A stretch of 8,912 bases of DNA from contig WFMB01000117.1 of the NCBI GenBank assembly GCA_009177185.1, forward strand, positions 41,835-50,746. Direction: 5' to 3'. This DNA comes from Bacteroidales bacterium. Its GTDB lineage: Bacteria; Bacteroidota; Bacteroidia; Bacteroidales; Bacteroidaceae. The position numbers were made by a program, and so were the translations under genes. This document shows positions 6,940 to 8,912 of the stretch, piece after piece; position 1 is the first letter of the stretch; each line of letters starts with the position of its first letter. Below the pieces are notes generated by a model, which searched no databases, had not been told where the DNA came from, and saw only the letters and a list, made by a program, of their open reading frames with translations.

Positions 6940-7611
6940 TACAGAGAGAGCTGTGGGTGAGAATTTCTTGCCTACGGCTTTATGTACGGCTTTTCCATTT
7001 TTATTATGCTCCTTTTTTATATGATAACAGTAGAGACAGTCATTCTTTTTACTTTTTTGGGTTAGCCATTTATATCAAGACTCCATTAGTAACGATACCA
7101 TTCCACATGAAGCATGCTGAGCCGCATCATCCTTGGCACCCCTTCGTTTCCGGCTAAAATGCTTTAGGCTTTCGTCCCTTTCTTTTTTGGGCGGTTCTCA
7201 TAACAGGCTCTCCATGATGTCAGTTAATGAGGTTGAACTTGAAATTCCTGGTTCCGGTACCGCTCTCTTGTAACTTCTATATATACCTCGATGATAATCT
7301 GCACTTATGGAGTCAAGTGTACTTTCTCATTCTTTCTGCCTCCATATTTTCAATCGTTGCGGACTTCCCCCCTCTTCCCAGCTGGTGGCACCGACAGCGA
7401 TAAACGGCTTCTACGCTTTGTGATGAAGGATATCGTTTGTATCCATTCCGACCCTGATGCGTTGTTTCCGTTTACTTTCTTCTTATGACATGAACATTCG
7501 GCGAAGTCATATCACATCGTTTTTCCTGATGCAAAGTTATGAACATGGCGTCACTGTCAGTTCCTCCGGGTCGGTCAATGACCTGTGACCAACGGCTTTC
7601 AAACAATCTTC

Positions 7612-7641
7612 CTTTTTCTCGGTCTGAAGACTGACAAAAAG
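7612..7641. repeat. 30-bp imperfect palindrome upstream of ssb
   Basis: CTTTTT (7612-7617) pairs with AAAAAG (7636-7641); after one C/C mismatch, TC pairs with GA, G with T (wobble) and GTC (7622-7624) with GAC (7629-7631) around a TGAA centre. It has no following T tract on either strand beyond its own arms. It lies about 95 bp before the ssb start and could be an operator or part of a folded leader. Confidence 0.5.
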
Positions 7642-7687
7642 AGTATTGTGTGAACCTTCCGCTGGTGCTCCCTATGCCCATGTCCAC

Positions 7688-7719
7688 TTGGGTGCATCGT
7701 AAAAATCAATGTATAACTT
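7688..7719 (+). promoter_or_regulatory. Weak candidate promoter for ssb
   Basis: TTG at 7688-7690 and TATAACTT at 7712-7719 are separated by 21 nt, in line with the Bacteroidota promoter layout, but the second box departs from TAnnTTTG at its last bases. It would leave a leader shorter than 20 nt before the ATG at 7736. A promoter further upstream, with the structured region as leader, is equally possible. Confidence 0.25.
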
Positions 7720-7735
7720 CTAAAAATTCAAAGTC

Positions 7736-8122
7736 ATGAAGAAAGTAGAAAACAATTTCGCAGTAACAGGTTTCATCGGTAAGGACGCCGAAATCCGTCA
7801 GTTCACCACCTCAAGCGTGGCACGTTTCTCACTCGCAGTAGGCCGCTCCGAAAAACGCGGTGAAGACCAGGAGGAAGTCCGTGTATCCGCTTTCATGAAC
7901 GTGGAGGCTTGGCGCAAAAACGACAGCGCATCTTTCGAACTCCTCAAGAAGGGACAGATGATCACCGTCGAGGGTTACATGAAGCCCGAAGAGTGGACGG
8001 GATCGGATGGTATCAAGCGCAACCGCATCATCTTTGTTGCCACCAAGTTCTATGAACCGGTTGAGAAACCTGAGAAGAAAGAAAAGACGAAAGGCAAATC
8101 CAAATCAAAGAAAGCCGCATAA
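7736..8122 (+). CDS. ssb: Single-stranded DNA-binding protein, element-type
   Basis: 128-aa SSB that would coat single-stranded DNA during replication, repair or conjugative transfer. Residues 1-107 form the OB fold: it opens with NNFAVTGFIGKDAEIRQF (6-23), then VARFSLAVGRS (28-38), a VSAFMNVEAW strand (50-59), the KKGQMITVEGYMKPEEW strand-loop (71-87) and FVATKFYEP (100-108). W59, W87 and aromatic F/Y residues are candidates for base stacking. The tail (109-128) is lysine-rich (KKEKTKGKSKSKK) and ends KKAA; the acidic tip with Asp-Asp-Ile-Pro-Phe found in housekeeping SSBs is missing, and so is the long Gly/Pro linker. At 128 aa it is shorter than most chromosomal SSBs. Short SSBs of this sort are usual on Bacteroidota conjugative transposons, which supports an accessory origin. 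The start is ATG at 7736, preceded by an A-rich leader without Shine-Dalgarno. A hairpin follows 17 nt after the stop. Confidence 0.9.
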   Translation: MKKVENNFAVTGFIGKDAEIRQFTTSSVARFSLAVGRSEKRGEDQEEVRVSAFMNVEAWRKNDSASFELLKKGQMITVEGYMKPEEWTGSDGIKRNRIIFVATKFYEPVEKPEKKEKTKGKSKSKKAA

Positions 8123-8139
8123 GACGGCATTCCCAAACG

Positions 8140-8168
8140 ACAGAAGCGGCCTCGGCCGCTTTTGTTGT
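8140..8168 (+). terminator. Likely intrinsic terminator after ssb
   Basis: ACAGAAGCGGC (8140-8150) pairs with GCCGCTTTTGT (8155-8165) through a CTCG tetraloop; the G8143-T8162 pair is a wobble. The GC-rich core is seven base pairs and is followed by TTTTGTTGTG, a short, interrupted T tract. The position, 17 nt after the ssb stop, fits a terminator. Confidence 0.75.
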
Positions 8169-8762
8169 GTTCATGGCAACATAGAGATTTTATGTTATAC
8201 AGTCCTAACCATTTTACACACAAGTTTTCCCGGTTATAGCTTTTACCCGTCCTCAAATGCACAAGGACACCACAGCGAGAGAGTCGGCGCAGGGCTAAAG
8301 CCTTGTCCCGCCTCACACGCTTCCAGTTCGGCCATGTCTGACACCGACACCAACGTCAGGCTTGGGAGGCAGCAGGTCAAGACTTGCTACCTGTCCCAAA
8401 CTCTGCCATTAAGTCCGTGTCCTTTTTGCCATACCCGCCTTCTGCATCCCACCCATATTAACCTTTATAGCCCTTTATCTTTCCAAGGCAGTCCATTTCT
8501 ATCTCAATTCACCCTAGTAGTCCTCACAAGTTCAGATTCATTTCCGTTTTTAGCCTGCCAGTCTCCGACAACTGAGGACGGTACAACCGTTTTCCTCGGC
8601 AAATTTAGGTGGTATCCGGCAAATGCCAAGCCTCGCTCCGCTATCCTGCTTGTCTTATTGCCTCATGTGACACCACCTTCTTTAAGCCTTGAAAACAGGA
8701 TTGCACCGCCCTGAGCAGCAGCGACAATAGGGAAATAACAATCCAATAAAACTTTATGAACT
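8169..8762. other. Structured non-coding stretch between ssb and the next small gene
   Basis: Nearly 600 bp without a supportable gene. One + frame stays open from inside ssb to 8714, but its translation is Pro/Ser/Leu/Thr-rich without domain character. Besides the twin hairpins at 8336-8399 there are: ACAAGG 8261-8266 with CCTTGT 8301-8306, GGC/GCC 8293-8302, a hairpin GAGGA-CGGT (8574-8582) with ACCG (8586-8589) and TCCTC (8593-8597), and AGGTGGT 8607-8613 with ACCACCT 8672-8678. No exact TAnnTTTG promoter is visible on the + strand. It may be a long 5' leader, a non-coding RNA or a transfer/replication-related site. Confidence 0.5.
8336..8399 (+). other. Two abutting hairpins
   Basis: Hairpin A: GTCTGAC (8336-8342) with GTCAGGC (8355-8361), one T-G pair, 12-nt loop. 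Hairpin B starts at the next base: TTGGGA (8362-8367) with TCCCAA (8394-8399), GG (8368-8369) with CC (8390-8391), and AGCAGGTC (8371-8378) with GACTTGCT (8381-8388), one G-T pair. There is no T tract after B, so it is not a terminator. Abutting helices suggest a folded RNA or a cruciform-type DNA site. Confidence 0.55.
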
Positions 8763-8912
8763 ATGTACGAAGAACAAGACACAGACTTTGCAGAGTATGG
8801 CAGACAGTGTAAACTCATTACACCCTGGAAAGGCTACCGTCGAGGAACCAGCGTAGGGCGAAACGGCTACCGCTTTATCATAGAATTTAGCAGCGGAGCG
8901 AGAATAGAACTC
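8763..8912 (+). CDS. Hypothetical protein, N-terminal 50 residues (runs off window)
   Basis: Open frame from ATG 8763 to the window end, 50 codons without stop. It begins MYEEQDTDFAEYGRQCKLIT and continues with PWKGYRRGTSVGRNGYRFII and EFSSGARIEL. The start is preceded by an A/T-rich leader, usual for this group. Another ATG at 8756 in a different frame leads to only 18 codons. After an acidic N-terminus the protein turns basic, with Gly/Arg-rich turns and beta-strand pattern. Small proteins of this style are frequent among accessory genes of Bacteroidota integrative elements, but I do not recognise a named family and assign no function. Its distance of about 640 bp from ssb, with a terminator between, argues for separate transcription. 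Confidence 0.6.
   Translation, partial: MYEEQDTDFAEYGRQCKLITPWKGYRRGTSVGRNGYRFIIEFSSGARIEL

Larger units (their letters stand above)
6940..7735. other. Long non-coding stretch upstream of ssb with several hairpins
   Basis: About 800 bp without a convincing gene. The first part (6940-7200) is T-rich on the + strand and holds a direct repeat TACGGCTTT (near 6972 and 6985) and a weak CTAAA/TTTAG hairpin at 7154-7167 followed by a T-rich run, possibly a terminator. Further on are GGATA/TATCC near 7428-7444, nested GTCAC 7550-7554 with GTGAC 7585-7589 enclosing GGTC/GACC 7573-7583, the palindrome at 7612-7641, and CCCA/TGGG at 7677-7692. A minus-strand -7 element TAACTTTG lies opposite 7532-7539. 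A 31-codon ORF (7539-7634) starts at an ATG and ends inside the palindrome; without a ribosome binding site I do not call it. The density of pairings near ssb suggests a long structured leader or control region. Confidence 0.5.

Noticed and set aside
6739..7326. Minus-strand frame open for about 190 codons apart from two TGA stops (at 7077 and 7200)
   Set aside because: It has no start codon in the lower part and runs antisense through the better supported 57-aa gene. I considered a decayed gene, but nothing recognisable appears in the translation.
8007..8714. A 235-codon + frame overlapping the 3' end of ssb
   Set aside because: It begins inside ssb in another frame, is Pro/Ser/Leu/Thr-rich with no domain pattern, and crosses the ssb terminator and several hairpins; likely non-coding.
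1..8912. CRISPR array, tRNA or rRNA genes
   Set aside because: No regularly spaced direct repeats with unique spacers, and no cloverleaf or rRNA-like sequence was seen on either strand.

Overview
The window looks like a Bacteroidota chromosome, most likely order Bacteroidales and possibly Prevotellaceae. This rests on the gene order rsfS-ftsH-cdsA-DUF349 protein, the absence of clear Shine-Dalgarno sequences before the starts, and a textbook Bacteroides-type promoter (TTG, 20-nt spacer, TAnnTTTG) at 5485-5515. No 16S or other marker is present, so genus is not assigned.

Positions 1-5141 are an ordinary, compact core operon on the + strand: the 3' end of the ribosome silencing factor gene rsfS, the membrane AAA+ protease gene ftsH, the CDP-diglyceride synthase gene cdsA (start overlapping the ftsH stop by 4 bp) and a large coiled-coil protein with five DUF349-type repeats. 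A strong intrinsic terminator at 5111-5141 closes it. The genes join translation control, membrane protein quality control and phospholipid synthesis; the DUF349 protein has no assigned role.

Positions 5142-6425 carry no convincing gene but much structure: a 23-bp-period palindromic repeat cluster (5273-5335), a consensus promoter (5485-5515) followed by a transcript-like region whose second half (5650-5776) folds into one long hairpin of six successive helices, five copies of TGTTAC within about 320 bp, and a 242-bp segment bounded by 12-bp inverted repeats with an internal hairpin (MITE-like). Base composition turns AT-rich from about 5780.

Positions 6426-8912 look like accessory DNA of the integrative or conjugative-element kind: a small gene broken by one in-frame TGA, a 57-aa acidic protein, a single-stranded DNA-binding protein with a lysine-rich tail instead of the usual acidic tip, and the start of another small gene running off the window. 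Two long non-coding stretches flank ssb (6940-7735 and 8169-8762); both contain substantial hairpins and palindromes. No integrase, relaxase or transfer gene is visible, so element membership is an inference.

The best candidate for something undescribed is the promoter-driven structured RNA at about 5520-5780, whose promoter also matches the decamer used as target by CTnDOT-type integrases. The structured non-coding flanks of ssb come second. Everything before 5141 is conventional.
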